The translations under genes and the position numbers were made by a program. Shown in pieces: positions 19,426-27,985 of a DNA stretch of 64,000 nucleotides; the stretch's first letter is position 1, and each line of letters starts with the position of its first letter. Below the pieces are notes generated by a model, which made no database searches, was not told the DNA's origin, and worked only from the letters and a program-made list of their open reading frames with translations. This DNA comes from Mesorhizobium sp. M1D.F.Ca.ET.043.01.1.1 (lineage in GTDB: Bacteria > Pseudomonadota > Alphaproteobacteria > Rhizobiales > Rhizobiaceae): contig NZ_CP034444.1 of NCBI RefSeq assembly GCF_003952385.1, forward strand, positions 5,159,001 through 5,223,000. The letters are read 5' to 3'.

Positions 19426-21837
19426 ATGGCAAAGGGGAATCAGAGACGGGCGGGCGGCAGGCCGCGGGCGCAGGGCCTGCTGGAGCACTACCGGCCGATC
19501 GACGGCGTCGTCGACGAGATGGTCGACGCGTCAGGCAATCCGCGCCCGGCCTGGCGGTCCTTCATCGAAGCTCTGGACGAATTGGGGGCCGAGACGCTCG
19601 GACAGCGCTTTGCCCGCGCCGACCAGTATCTGCGCGACGCCGGCGTCTACTACCGCGTCTACGACAAGGCCGGCGCCAACGAACGCGAATGGCCGCTGGC
19701 GCATGTCCCGCTGCTGATAGACGAAAAGGAATGGGCCGAGATCAGCGTCGGCCTTGTCCAGCGCGCCGACCTGTTCGAGGCGATCCTGGCCGATGTCTAC
19801 GGGCCGAACCGGCTGATCGAGACCGGCATCCTGCCGGCCGGGCTGATCGGGGCCAGTCCGGAATATCTGCGCCCAGTCGTCGGGATCCGGCCGGCCAGCG
19901 GACATTTCCTGCATATGGTCGCCTTCGAGCTCGGCCGCGGCCCGGACGGCCGCTGGTGGGTGCTGGGCGACCGCACGCAGGCGCCGTCGGGCGCCGGCTT
20001 CGCGCTGGAGAACCGCGTCGCCACCACGCGCGCGCTTTCCGACATCTATGGCGAAATGCATGTCCACCGCCTTGCCGGCTTCTTCCGCCGTTTCCGCGAT
20101 GCGCTGAACCGCATGGCGAAGGACTCGGGCGGCCGCGTCGCTATCCTGACGCCGGGGCCGCTCAACGAGACCTATTACGAGCATGCCTACATAGCGCGTT
20201 ATCTCGGCATCATGCTGCTCGAAGGCGAGGATCTGACGGTGTCCGGCGGCCGCTTGATGGTGCGCACCGTTTCGGGCCTGATGCCGATCGGCGTCTTGTG
20301 GCGGCGGCTCGATGCGGCCTTTGCCGATCCGCTCGAGCTCAACCCCGACTCGCAGATCGGCACGCCGGGACTGGTCGAGGCGATCCGACGCGGCACCGTC
20401 TCGGCCGTCAACGCCCTGGGCTCGGGCCTGGCTGAAACGCGGGCGCTGCTTTCCTTCCTGCCGCGGATCGCGCGGGAGTTGCATGGCGAGGAGCTCAAGC
20501 TGCCGAATATCGCCACCTGGTGGTGCGGGCAGGAGGCCGAGCGCGACCATGTGCTGGCCAATGTCGACCGCATGGTGGTTGGCCCGGCGCTGTCGACGCG
20601 GCTCGCCTTCGAGGACGACGGCGCGACCAGGCTCGGTTTGGCGCTTTCGGCCGGCGGGCGGGCGGAGCTGATCGCGCGGATCGAAGCCGACGGCGCCGGC
20701 TATGTCGGCCAGGAAGCGGTGACGCTCTCGACCACTCCGGTCTTCGTCGGCGGCCGGCTCGAGCCGCGGCCCGCCAGCCTGCGTGTCTATCTGGCGCGAA
20801 CACAGGAAGGCTGGACCGTGATGCCCGGCGGCTTCGCCCGCGTCGGCTTCTCGCTCGATCCGACGGCGATCGCCATGCAGCGCGGCGGCCAGGCGGCGGA
20901 TGTCTGGGTGGTCAGCGACCGGCCGGTCGAGCGCGAGACGCTGCTGCCGCAGGAGCATGACAGCTTCACCCGCACCATGCCGGGCAGCCTGCCGAGCCGC
21001 GCGGCGGAGAATTTGACATGGCTCGGCCGCTATATCGAGCGCTCCGAAGACACGGTGCGCGTGCTGCGCGCCTATCACGTCCGGCTGGCCGAGACGTCCG
21101 ATCCCGAGATGCCGCTGCTTGCCGACATCCGGGATTATCTCGAACCGTTCGGCATCGAGATCGAAACGGCGATCCCGCTGGGGCTGATCGGCATGCTGGA
21201 CAGCGCCGTCTACAGCGCCGGCCAGATCCGCGACCGCTTCTCGCCGGACGGCTGGCTGGCGCTGAAGGATCTGTCGAAGACCATCCACAAATTCGCCGGC
21301 ACCGTGGCGCCCGGCGACGACGCGACGCGGGCAATGACGGTCATGCTGCGCAAGCTCGCCGGCTTCTCGGGCCTGCTGCACGAGAACATGTACCGCTTCA
21401 CCGGCTGGCGTTTCCTGGAGATCGGCCGGCGGTTGGAGCGCGGCATCCAGATCGCCCGCACGCTGGCGCGGCTGACCGGAAACGGCGCTCCGGACGGCGC
21501 GCTCGATATGATGCTGGAAATCGGCGACAGCGTCATGACCCACCGCCGGCAATATCCGGTGCAGGCCGGTCGGCGCACGGTGATCGACCTGCTCGCGCTC
21601 GATCCGCTCAACCCGCGCTCGATCCTGTTCCAACTCGAGCGGCTCAGGGCCGAGATCGGCATGCTGCCTTCGGTCGGCGGCGAGGGGCATATGTCGCCCG
21701 CGGCGAAGGAAATCCTGCAGCTCAACACGGCGATCGCCGTGATGGAGCCCCAGGACATGACCGCGAAGGTGCTCGACGATCTCGCCAACCAGATCGGCGA
21801 TCTCTACAACAGTCTCGCCAAGGCCTATTTCGGTTAG
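19426..21837 (+). CDS. circularly permuted ATP-grasp (type 2) fused to alpha-E domain protein
   Basis: 803 residues. Residues about 60-490 are the circularly permuted ATP-grasp ligase seen in COG2308 proteins, with the conserved opening GVYYRVYD and the stretch GILPAGLIGASPEYLRPVVG. Residues about 520-800 are the helical alpha-E domain (COG2307/DUF403), beginning PSRAAENLTWLGRYIERSED. In many bacteria these are two separate genes; here they are fused. ATP-grasp enzymes join a carboxylate to an amine, so this is the likely ligase of the cluster, with alpha-E as a partner domain of unknown mechanism. The following transglutaminase gene starts at the base right after its stop codon. Confidence 0.9.
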   Translation: MAKGNQRRAGGRPRAQGLLEHYRPIDGVVDEMVDASGNPRPAWRSFIEALDELGAETLGQRFARADQYLRDAGVYYRVYDKAGANEREWPLAHVPLLIDEKEWAEISVGLVQRADLFEAILADVYGPNRLIETGILPAGLIGASPEYLRPVVGIRPASGHFLHMVAFELGRGPDGRWWVLGDRTQAPSGAGFALENRVATTRALSDIYGEMHVHRLAGFFRRFRDALNRMAKDSGGRVAILTPGPLNETYYEHAYIARYLGIMLLEGEDLTVSGGRLMVRTVSGLMPIGVLWRRLDAAFADPLELNPDSQIGTPGLVEAIRRGTVSAVNALGSGLAETRALLSFLPRIARELHGEELKLPNIATWWCGQEAERDHVLANVDRMVVGPALSTRLAFEDDGATRLGLALSAGGRAELIARIEADGAGYVGQEAVTLSTTPVFVGGRLEPRPASLRVYLARTQEGWTVMPGGFARVGFSLDPTAIAMQRGGQAADVWVVSDRPVERETLLPQEHDSFTRTMPGSLPSRAAENLTWLGRYIERSEDTVRVLRAYHVRLAETSDPEMPLLADIRDYLEPFGIEIETAIPLGLIGMLDSAVYSAGQIRDRFSPDGWLALKDLSKTIHKFAGTVAPGDDATRAMTVMLRKLAGFSGLLHENMYRFTGWRFLEIGRRLERGIQIARTLARLTGNGAPDGALDMMLEIGDSVMTHRRQYPVQAGRRTVIDLLALDPLNPRSILFQLERLRAEIGMLPSVGGEGHMSPAAKEILQLNTAIAVMEPQDMTAKVLDDLANQIGDLYNSLAKAYFG

Positions 21838-22712
21838 ATGCTTTACGACATCCGGCTCCATCTGCATTACGACTATGCCGCCGCCGCCGGCGGCGGCAGG
21901 CACCAGGTGCGCGTGCTGCCACAGACGATCCCCGGCGTGCAGCGGGTCATCGCCGCCTCGCTGTCGTTCCAGCCGATGCCGGCCGAGCGGGCGGATTTTT
22001 CCGACTTCTTCGGCAACAACGTCACTTCGATCGCCTTCCGCGAAGCGCATGAGGAGCTCGACATCAGGATGAGCGCGCGGGTCTCGGTGTCGCGGCCGGA
22101 ACCCGGCCTCGATGTCTCGCCCGACATCCACGGCTTGAGGGGGAACTCGACGCGGTGCGTTCGCTGTCGCCCGACGCGCCGCATCATTTCCTCGCCGCCA
22201 GCGATTACGCCGGGATCGATACGGCAATCACCGCCTATGCGCGGGAAAGCCTCGCCGGTTCGGCGGTCGCCACGGCGGTCGATCTCTGCAACCGCATCCA
22301 CCGCGATTTCACCTATGACGGCAAGGCAACCACCGTGCAGACGCGCGCCGGCGATGCGTTCGCGCTGAAACGCGGGGTTTGCCAGGATTTTTCCCATATC
22401 ATGATCGCCGGGCTGCGTGGGCTCGGCATCCCCGCCGGCTATGTCAGCGGCTTCCTGCGCACGATCCCGCCCAAGGGCAAGCCGAGGCTCGAAGGCGCCG
22501 ACGCCATGCATGCCTGGGTGAAAGCCTGGTGCGGGCGCGATGCCGGCTGGCAGGAATTCGACCCGACCAACGGCATGCGCGCGAGCAATGACCACATCAC
22601 GGTCGGATACGGCCGCGACTATTCCGACGTGGCGCCGATCGTCGGCGTCCTGAAGACCACCGGCGGCCAGGTCGGCGAGCAAGCGGTCGACGTCATCCCG
22701 GTTGCTGCCTGA
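21838..22712 (+). pseudogene. transglutaminase-family protein, interrupted by a one-base frameshift
   Basis: Two frames together encode one transglutaminase-like protein of about 291 residues. The first frame (from ATG 21838, MLYDIRLHLHYDY) gives the N-terminal region; family-like sequence then continues in another frame from about 22143 (ELDAVRSLSPDAP) to the stop at 22712. The switch lies at a run of five G at 22139-22143; a sixth G would restore one continuous frame through GLRGELDAV. The catalytic triad in the second part is intact: Cys codon 22380 (GVCQDF), His 22509 (DAMHAW), Asp 22560 (FDPTNG). Either a recent inactivating deletion, a sequencing error in the homopolymer or, less likely, a slippage site. 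The start directly follows the ATP-grasp stop. Confidence 0.8.
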
Positions 22713-22809
22713 AGGCCGTCGCGCGAGCTGCTTCTCAAATCGCGATCCGGCCGCTATCTTGCCGCCGGGGTGTGCGCCTGGCGGCCGGGCACTGGGTGGA
22801 GTTCAATAG

Positions 22810-23961
22810 TTGACAGCGGTCAGCGTGATTGTGCCTGCACATAATGCGTCGGCAACCATTGCCGACACATTGGCAACGTTGCGCTCGGAGGCCGAGACCA
22901 TCGGCGAAGTGATACTGGTCGACGATTCCTCGACGGACAATACGGCGGCCGTGGCCGCGGATGCGGCCTCGCGGCTGGCCCTGCCGCTCCGGGTCGTCCA
23001 GTCGGGCTGTCGGGACGCAGGCGGCTCCCGCAATCTTGCGCTGACCGAGGCACGCTATCCCTGGATTTATATGATCGACGCCGACGATCTGCATCTCGAA
23101 GGCGGGCTGCGGACGCTGTTGTCCAAGACCAGGGCCAGGCCGGGCGTGGATATGGTGGTCGGCGCCTACCGCCGGCGGACCGACGGTCAGGACCGGCAGT
23201 TCAAAACACCGGCCGGTTATATGGCTGCCGGACTCGCCAATGCCTCCGCCTATCTGGAAGGCAGGATCCGATCGATTGCCGTCGGCAGTGCGCTGGTGTC
23301 GCGGCATGCGGTCGGCGACACGCGGTTCCCGACCGGGCTTGCCTATGACGAGGACACGCTGTTCTGGGCGCGGGTGATGAGCAAGGCATCGCTCGAGATC
23401 GTGACACGGCCCATCATGATCTACTTCGTGTCGTCGGAACGCTCGGATGACCGCTTTGCGACAAAGCCTGCGCGACGCTTCCTCGAATGGCGACTGGCGC
23501 TGCGCGAACTCGCCGACTGCGGCATTCCGAAATCGTCGTTGAAGGCGAGGGAAGGGATTGTGGCGCTCAAGATCGCACGCGTCCACTACGCGCGCGGCGA
23601 TCTCGAAACGGCAGCACGGTTCTTGACGGTCGCCGAAGCCGCCCCCAAGGTTACCACCGACATCTGGCGCTGCATGCGCTATCGGCTGAAAATCGCGGTG
23701 CGACGCCGGTTCCCAACCCGTCGCATCCAGTTGACGCGCCTGATGGCCGACCCAGGCGCATCGCCTGGGGATTCCGTTGCCGGGAGATGTACACACCGGC
23801 CAGCGACCGTGTCGACGGGCCCTGGGCCCGGAAAATGCAGCACCGGCTTTTCCGCGCCTATCACCCGGATCGATTTCGGTCGATTGATCTACACGGCGCC
23901 TGGTTTCCCGAAGATCTGGGCTTCAAGCTCCGGGATAGCGGCCTCAACCTTTATCATTTGA
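22810..23961 (+). CDS. family 2 glycosyltransferase (C-terminal end uncertain)
   Basis: 383 residues as read, from a TTG at 22810 behind GGAG. The N-terminal GT-A fold is clear: VSVIVPAHNASATIADTLATL, VDDSSTDNTA and the metal-binding region MIDADD (about residue 96). It would transfer a nucleotide-activated sugar to a glycan or lipid acceptor at the cytoplasmic face; the acceptor is unknown. Family-like sequence seems to end near 23740 (RRRFPTRR). The last ~70 codons to the stop at 23961 are not protein-like and overlap a better coding signal in another frame (see 23755-24383). The real protein may therefore be shorter, or may continue in the other frame after a frameshift. Confidence 0.7.
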   Translation: MTAVSVIVPAHNASATIADTLATLRSEAETIGEVILVDDSSTDNTAAVAADAASRLALPLRVVQSGCRDAGGSRNLALTEARYPWIYMIDADDLHLEGGLRTLLSKTRARPGVDMVVGAYRRRTDGQDRQFKTPAGYMAAGLANASAYLEGRIRSIAVGSALVSRHAVGDTRFPTGLAYDEDTLFWARVMSKASLEIVTRPIMIYFVSSERSDDRFATKPARRFLEWRLALRELADCGIPKSSLKAREGIVALKIARVHYARGDLETAARFLTVAEAAPKVTTDIWRCMRYRLKIAVRRRFPTRRIQLTRLMADPGASPGDSVAGRCTHRPATVSTGPGPGKCSTGFSAPITRIDFGRLIYTAPGFPKIWASSSGIAASTFII

Positions 23962-24383
23962 AGATGATCGAGCCAAAACGGCGCGCGGCGCGGCGCGATC
24001 TCTACAATCATCTCGATCCGGATCGCCGCCTGCAGCAGGTCGGCTACGATTATCTGGCGGATGAGACGGGGGCGGTTCTGGAGGCGATACCACCCGGGCG
24101 GGACTATTTTCCCGCCCATACCACGATGGTGGGCTCTGGATGGCTAACGTGTCCGCCGACCGGCAAGGCTGAAGGGCGCTCTTCCGGAACGGTGGAACCA
24201 GCCGGCGGCCGCGAGGCTTATCTGAGGACCAGTTCCGTGGAGCCGTCATGCTGCAACGAGCACAATCGTCCCGCTACCGCCTGGCGGGCGGTGAGGAAAT
24301 GCAAGGAAACGGCGCTCAAGGTTCGGCCGAGCGCGCCTCGCTCCGCTATGTCAGCGACGCCGATCCGGGCATCCGGCGCCTGA
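23755..24383 (+). pseudogene. C-terminal fragment of a glycosyltransferase-associated protein
   Basis: A second frame carries protein-like sequence from about WGFRCREMYTPASDRVDGPW (near 23765) through DLHGAWFPEDLG, LNLYHLKMIEPKRR, VGYDYLADETG and AIPPGRDYF (about 24110). This resembles the conserved C-terminal part of some alphaproteobacterial family 2 glycosyltransferases. It has no domain start of its own (an internal ATG is at 23787) and after about 24120 it degenerates, running to a stop inside the topoisomerase gene. I read it as a remnant left by a deletion or rearrangement, or as the true C-terminus of the upstream glycosyltransferase after a frameshift near 23745. Confidence 0.5.
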
Positions 24384-25369
24384 GGAAAGGCAAGGGATTT
24401 TCCTACCTTGGCCCGAACGGGAGCGCAGTCGGCGCGGCGACGATGGACCGCATCAAGGCGATCGTCATTCCGCCGGCGTGGACGGAGGTATGGATTTCGC
24501 CCGATCCGGACGGCCATATCCAGGCGACGGGCCGGGATCAGCGCGGGCGCAAGCAGTACTGCTATCATCCGCAATGGACCGAGGAGCGGGACGGCGTCAA
24601 ATATTCCAGTCTTGTTGCCTTTGCCGAGGCATTGCCCGATCTCCGGCGTCAGGTAGATGCCGACCTGCGCCGGCACGGCCTGCCGATGGAACGCGTGGTC
24701 GCCGCGATCGTCTGGCTGCTCGACAACACCATGATCCGTGTCGGCAATGCCGCCTATGCCCGGGACAACAGGAGTTTCGGGCTGACCACGCTGCGCGACC
24801 GCCACGTCGATATCGAGGGATCGAGACTGCGCTTCGCCTTCAAGGGCAAGTCCGGCAAGGAATGGAAGCTGAAGCTGGTCGACCGCCGCATAGCCAAAGT
24901 CGTGCGCGGCGCGCAGGACCTGCCTGGCCAGACGCTGTTCCAGTATCTCGATGAAGGAGGCGCTCGCCGGCCGGTGCGCTCCGAGGACATCAACCGCTAC
25001 ATCCGCGAGGCGTCCGGCCCTGAGTTCAGCTCAAAGCATTTCCGCACTTGGGGCGGCACCATCCATGCGGCATCGCTGCTTGCGCAGACCGAATTGCCCG
25101 AAAGTGCTGCCCAGCGGAAGCGGGTGATGAACGGCATGGTCGACAAGGTTGCTGAACGGCTGGGGAATACGCGAGCCGTCTGCCGCCGGTGCTACATCCA
25201 CCCGCTCGTCTTCGAGGCGTGGACCGAAGGGAAGCTGCTCGATGAAATGGCGAAAGCCAACGGGCGAAAGCGTGTCATACCGGGCCTCGACGAGAAAGAG
25301 ACGCTGGTGTTGAGGTGGCTCAAGGCGCAGGGGTCCGATGAGCGGCAAGGGAGCAGGGTAAACCTGTGA
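24248..25369 (+). CDS. DNA topoisomerase IB (eukaryotic/poxvirus type)
   Basis: 373 residues from ATG 24248, which has GGAG five bases ahead; an alternative ATG at 24299 also has a fair ribosome site. Bacterial type IB topoisomerases relax supercoils by a 3'-phosphotyrosyl link. Family signatures are present: PAWTEVWISPDPDGHIQATG, GRDQRGRKQYCYHP, NTMIRVGNAAYARDNRSFGL with the first catalytic Arg, KGKSGKEW with the catalytic Lys, RTWGGTIHAA with the His-containing box, and the nucleophile Tyr316 in CRRCYIHP. It is preceded by a degenerate glycosyltransferase fragment and is probably transcribed alone. Confidence 0.92.
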   Translation: MLQRAQSSRYRLAGGEEMQGNGAQGSAERASLRYVSDADPGIRRLRKGKGFSYLGPNGSAVGAATMDRIKAIVIPPAWTEVWISPDPDGHIQATGRDQRGRKQYCYHPQWTEERDGVKYSSLVAFAEALPDLRRQVDADLRRHGLPMERVVAAIVWLLDNTMIRVGNAAYARDNRSFGLTTLRDRHVDIEGSRLRFAFKGKSGKEWKLKLVDRRIAKVVRGAQDLPGQTLFQYLDEGGARRPVRSEDINRYIREASGPEFSSKHFRTWGGTIHAASLLAQTELPESAAQRKRVMNGMVDKVAERLGNTRAVCRRCYIHPLVFEAWTEGKLLDEMAKANGRKRVIPGLDEKETLVLRWLKAQGSDERQGSRVNL

Positions 25370-25449
25370 TCGCCGCGTCGATTTTTTTATCGACCTGGTG
25401 TCGGGAAGGGTCCTACTGTCTCGTCCTTTGATACGGAAAGGACGAGACC

Positions 25450-25824
25450 ATGCTTTACGCCATCCTCTGCTACGCCTCTGAAGACGTCGTCTGCTCCTGG
25501 AGCAAGGATCAGGACGATGAGGTCATGGCAAAGCTTCTCGACGTCCAGGACAAATACGCCAAGGCAGGCCGGCTGGGCCCGGTGGCGCGTCTCCTGCCAA
25601 CCACCGCCGCGACGACGCTGCGAAAGGTCAAGGGCGAAGCGATCGTTCTCGACGGCCCGTTCGCCGAAACCAAGGAGCAGTTCCTCGGCTTCTACACGCT
25701 CGAATGCCGCGACCTTGACGAGGCCGTCGAGTTCGCCCGCGAGCTCTCCGAGGTCAATCCGAGCGGCGGCTCCTACGAGATCAGGCCGATCTCCATCTTC
25801 AATCCGACCAAGGTTCCCGCATGA
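25450..25824 (+). CDS. YciI/DGPF-domain protein linked to an ECF sigma factor
   Basis: 124 residues of the YCII-related (DGPF) family; the DGPF motif appears as LDGPFAETKEQFLGFYTLEC (about 74-93). AAAGGACGAGACC precedes the ATG, giving a fair ribosome site. Its stop overlaps the start of the sigma-factor gene (ATGA at 25821-25824), so the two are translationally coupled. DGPF proteins are the regular genomic partners of ECF42 sigma factors; their biochemical role is not established. Confidence 0.88.
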   Translation: MLYAILCYASEDVVCSWSKDQDDEVMAKLLDVQDKYAKAGRLGPVARLLPTTAATTLRKVKGEAIVLDGPFAETKEQFLGFYTLECRDLDEAVEFARELSEVNPSGGSYEIRPISIFNPTKVPA

Positions 25825-27095
25825 CCGACCTTGCCTGGATCAGCAACGCGATCAGCACCGCCCGTCCACAGGCGATGGGCGCGCTGCTGCGCTATTTCCG
25901 CGACCTCGACGCCGCGGAAGAAGCTTTCCAGGATGCCTGTCTCAGGGCGCTGAAGAATTGGCCGAAGAACGGCCCGCCGCGCGATCCGGCGGCCTGGCTG
26001 ATCTTCGTCGGCCGCAACAGCGGCATCGACGCGGTGCGCAAGCGCGCCAAGCAGGCGCCGATGCCGGAAGAGGACCAGATTTCCGATCTCGAGGATGCCG
26101 AAGGCGATATGGCCGAGCGGCTCGACGGCGCGCACTACCGCGACGACATCCTGCGGCTCCTGTTCATCTGCTGCCATCCCGACCTGCCGGCGACGCAGCA
26201 GATCGCGGTGGCGCTGCGCATCGTCTCCGGCCTCACCGTCAAGCAGATCGCGCGCGCCTTCCTCGTCGGCGAAAGCGCCATGGAGCAGCGCATCACCCGC
26301 GCCAAGGCGCGCATTGCGGACGCCGGCGTGCCGTTCGAGACGCCGGGCGCGGTCGAGCGCTCGGAGCGGCTCGCGGCGGTCGCGGCGATGATCTACCTCA
26401 TCTTCAACGAGGGCTACTCGACCAATGGCGGCGAGGCGCCGGCCCGCGCCCCGCTTTGCGAGGAAGCGATCCGGCTCGCCAGGCTGCTGCTCAGGCTGTT
26501 CCAGCAGGAACCCGAGATCATGGGGCTGGCCGCGCTGCTTCTGTTGCAGCATGCGCGCGCGCCGGCACGCTTCGACGAGAATGGCGAAATCGTGCTGCTC
26601 GAGGACCAGGACCGGTCGCTCTGGAGCCGCAAGATGATCGACGAGGGGCTGGCCCTAGTCGACAAGGCGCTGCGTCATCGCAAGCCCGGACCCTACCAGG
26701 TGCAGGCGGCGATCGCGGCACTGCATGCGCGGGCGGCGACGCCCAAGGACACGGACTGGACCGAGATCGATCTGCTCTACGGCCTGCTCGAGCAGATGCA
26801 GCCGTCGCCGGTGGTGACGCTGAACCGCGCCGTCGCGGTGAGCAAGGTGCGCGGTCCGGAGGCGGCGCTCGCCATGATCGAGCCGCTGGAAGACCGGCTG
26901 GCGGGCTATTTCCACTTCTTCGGCCTGAAGGGCGGCCTGCTGATGCAGCTTGGCCGCGGCGAGGAGGCGCGCGTGGCCTTCGACCGCGCGATCGCGCTTG
27001 CCAACACCGCCGCCGAGGCCGCCCATATCCGCATGCATATCGATCGGCTGATCAAGGAGAGCACCGAGACGTCGTCGATTCAGAAGGTGCGCTGA
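25821..27095 (+). CDS. ECF RNA polymerase sigma factor, ECF42 group
   Basis: 424 residues, much longer than a minimal ECF sigma factor. Region 2 (LDAAEEAFQDACLRALKNWP) and region 4 (LTVKQIARAFLVGESAMEQRI) are in the first ~180 residues. A long C-terminal helical, TPR-like extension follows (LNRAVAVSKVRGPEAAL and GYFHFFGLKGGLLMQLGRGEEA). This extension and the upstream DGPF gene define the ECF42 group, which lacks a classical anti-sigma factor and is thought to be controlled through its own extension. Targets usually include the adjacent DGPF operon. Start at 25821 overlaps the DGPF stop. Confidence 0.9.
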   Translation: MTDLAWISNAISTARPQAMGALLRYFRDLDAAEEAFQDACLRALKNWPKNGPPRDPAAWLIFVGRNSGIDAVRKRAKQAPMPEEDQISDLEDAEGDMAERLDGAHYRDDILRLLFICCHPDLPATQQIAVALRIVSGLTVKQIARAFLVGESAMEQRITRAKARIADAGVPFETPGAVERSERLAAVAAMIYLIFNEGYSTNGGEAPARAPLCEEAIRLARLLLRLFQQEPEIMGLAALLLLQHARAPARFDENGEIVLLEDQDRSLWSRKMIDEGLALVDKALRHRKPGPYQVQAAIAALHARAATPKDTDWTEIDLLYGLLEQMQPSPVVTLNRAVAVSKVRGPEAALAMIEPLEDRLAGYFHFFGLKGGLLMQLGRGEEARVAFDRAIALANTAAEAAHIRMHIDRLIKESTETSSIQKVR

Positions 27096-27155
27096 GGCGT
27101 ACCGAGCGGCGCATGCTGACATTGGCCGCGCTTCGTCATTGTCTCAGTATTGCGC

Positions 27156-27593
27156 TCACCCGAGTTCTTGGGCGAGTCCGATGAGAAGTCTCTCAGGTCC
27201 GCGGATGTAGCAGAGCCGATATGCGTCCTTATACTGGACGACTTCGCCGACGAGCTCAGCGCCGCGTTCGCGGAGCCTCTCAAGCGTCTCGTCGAGGTCG
27301 TCCACGGCGAACATGACGCGGAGGTAGCCCAGGGCGTTCACCGGGGCGTCGCGGTGATCCGCGACGACAGGCGGCGCGAGGAAACGGGAGAGCTCGAGCC
27401 GGCCGTGGCCGTCCGGCGTGCGCATCATGGCAATCTCGACGCGCTGGTCGCCCAGTCCAGTGACGCGTCCGGCCCATTCTCCTTCGATCGTGGCCCGTCC
27501 TTCGAGCTCGAGGCCGAGCTCACGAAAGAAATCGATGGCCCCCGCGAGGTCATCGACGACGATTCCTACGTTATCCATCCGTTTAAGCGCCAT
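27156..27593 (-). CDS. VOC-family (glyoxalase/bleomycin-resistance-like) protein
   Basis: 145 residues of the vicinal oxygen chelate fold: two beta-alpha-beta-beta-beta modules, the first beginning MDNVGIVVDDLAGAIDFFRELG and the second around LGYLRVMFAVDDLDETLERLRERG. Candidate metal ligands are the Glu in VEIAMMR and the late Glu in IRGPERLLIGLAQELG. Members include glyoxalase I, dioxygenases and antibiotic-binding proteins, and the sequence does not separate these. An in-frame ATG at 27578 is a plausible alternative start, since the fold begins there. It converges with the sigma-factor gene 60 bases away and is probably monocistronic. Confidence 0.8.
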   Translation of the reverse strand: MALKRMDNVGIVVDDLAGAIDFFRELGLELEGRATIEGEWAGRVTGLGDQRVEIAMMRTPDGHGRLELSRFLAPPVVADHRDAPVNALGYLRVMFAVDDLDETLERLRERGAELVGEVVQYKDAYRLCYIRGPERLLIGLAQELG

Positions 27594-27650
27594 GTGCCCA
27601 GCCTACAAAGTGCCGTCTGGTCGAGCAAGGGACCTTTGCGCAACGCCTAG

Positions 27651-27747
27651 CGCAATTCCAGGAAAAGTGTGAGCGGTTTTCCGTTCGGAATTGCGTAAAA
27701 AACAAGGAGATAGGGCGTTTCGCCGTTTCCGTGAAACGGTGAAACGC
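27651..27747. repeat. rhizobial nested-palindrome intergenic repeat
   Basis: The 392-base gap between 27594 and 27985 has no gene but holds a structured repeat. Outer arms CGCAATTCC (27651-27659) and GGAATTGCG (27687-27695) enclose inner arms GGAAAA (27661-27666) and TTTTCC (27677-27682). After AACAAGGAGATAGG comes a second stem, GCGTTTC-G-CCGTTTC (27715-27729) with its complement 27733-27747: 14 Watson-Crick pairs plus one G-T pair and a three-base loop. From memory, this composite is common in Mesorhizobium and related genomes; it is probably a non-autonomous element of unknown function. The rest of the gap shows nothing else. Confidence 0.75.
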
Positions 27748-27985
27748 ACCAAGGCCACGCCCGGCGCAAGCCGGTGCTCCGCTGGCATTTCTCCGGTCGG
27801 CCCGGTTTGGCCGCTTCGTGCCTGCTGGCCCAATTTTGCGTACCGGGCTTGGACCATGCCGGGGTGGCGATTTTTCCCTGAAACGAGTAATGCCACGCCA
27901 TCAAAAGCGCCTGGGCATGTCGCATGGCACGGCCAAAGGCTTCCACCCGCGCCATATCAACGGCGGGATCTGAAAGGGATAAAAA

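Noticed and set aside
19531..22227. 898-codon minus-strand open frame opposite the ATP-grasp/alpha-E gene
   Set aside because: Same reason: the plus strand encodes a recognisable two-domain protein, and the antisense translation has no family features.
27594..27985. Insertion sequence remnant around the palindromic repeat
   Set aside because: No transposase-like frame, terminal inverted repeats of IS type or target duplication were seen; the structure fits a short intergenic repeat instead.
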